44,423 nucleotides of DNA from Flavobacterium psychrophilum DSM 3660 = ATCC 49418 (GTDB lineage Bacteria; Bacteroidota; Bacteroidia; Flavobacteriales; Flavobacteriaceae). The notes beneath the pieces were generated by a model. It searched no databases, was not told where the DNA came from, and was given only the letters and a program-made list of their open reading frames with translations. Numbering within the stretch: position 1 is the stretch's first letter; the number at the start of each line of letters is the position of its first letter. The translations under genes and the position numbers were made by a program. Positions 44,411 through 44,423 of this stretch are shown here, in pieces. Location: contig NZ_MUHE01000005.1 in the NCBI RefSeq assembly GCF_002217405.1, positions 178,229 to 222,651 on the forward strand. Reading direction: 5' to 3'.

Positions 44411-44423
44411 ATTGAGGATGTTG

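Overview
The window looks like chromosome of a member of the Bacteroidota, most likely the family Flavobacteriaceae and close to Flavobacterium. It is strongly AT-rich. Several genes are preceded by the Bacteroidota -7 box TAnnTTTG. It encodes a type IX secretion sorting domain, a CarboxypepD_reg-like/TonB receptor, DUF937 and DUF6146-like proteins, a LuxC-like acyl-CoA reductase next to serC/serA, and a parE/parC pair of the Bacteroidota type. No rRNA, tRNA, CRISPR array or complete insertion sequence was found.

Layout: 0.3-1.7 kb holds an S41-type protease-like protein. 1.9-9 kb is housekeeping: tgt, an LptF/LptG-type permease and an EamA transporter, accA, dnaB and trxB. 9.5-14 kb holds two divergent cell-surface proteins, one with a type IX sorting tail and one large duplicated fibre-like protein. 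13.9-14.9 kb is a gene-poor scar with an apparent transposase remnant and a decayed attC-like palindrome. 14.9-18.9 kb holds bestrophin, kup and a BNR-repeat lipoprotein. 19-20.5 kb is an ECF sigma / membrane regulator / Spy-like periplasmic protein operon with two copies of the same candidate autoregulatory promoter. 20.7-27.5 kb holds a HAD phosphatase, a broken flavin-oxidase-like fragment, mnmE, a TIGR02757 protein, a LolD-like ATPase, msrA, folE and small membrane or lipoproteins. 27.8-32.3 kb is a DUF937/serA/serC/acyl-CoA reductase run with a divergent ferredoxin. 32.4-37.7 kb holds a surface protein, ychF and a TonB-dependent receptor. 37.9-44.1 kb is the topoisomerase IV pair parE and parC, split by a HEPN/MNT (HepT/MntA-like) gene pair.

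The most striking feature lies in that last region. The MNT nucleotidyltransferase gene is interrupted by an 828-bp unit (40251-41078). It has the anatomy of a single integron gene cassette: a short leader, one ORF of unknown family, then an attC-like palindrome. The R-box at its 3' side is complementary to its 5' end, and the insertion point reads G/AT. Removing it in silico restores an uninterrupted reading frame of about 100 codons with no target duplication. A decayed relative of the same palindrome lies at 14511-14632 on the other strand. No integrase gene is present in the window.

Other structure beyond genes: a family of about 200-bp intergenic elements with terminal inverted repeats (four copies, one internally deleted); a second family with conserved flanks around sequence-unrelated perfect hairpins (three copies); and a 34-bp inverted repeat (33/34) whose copies sit at the very two ends of the window.
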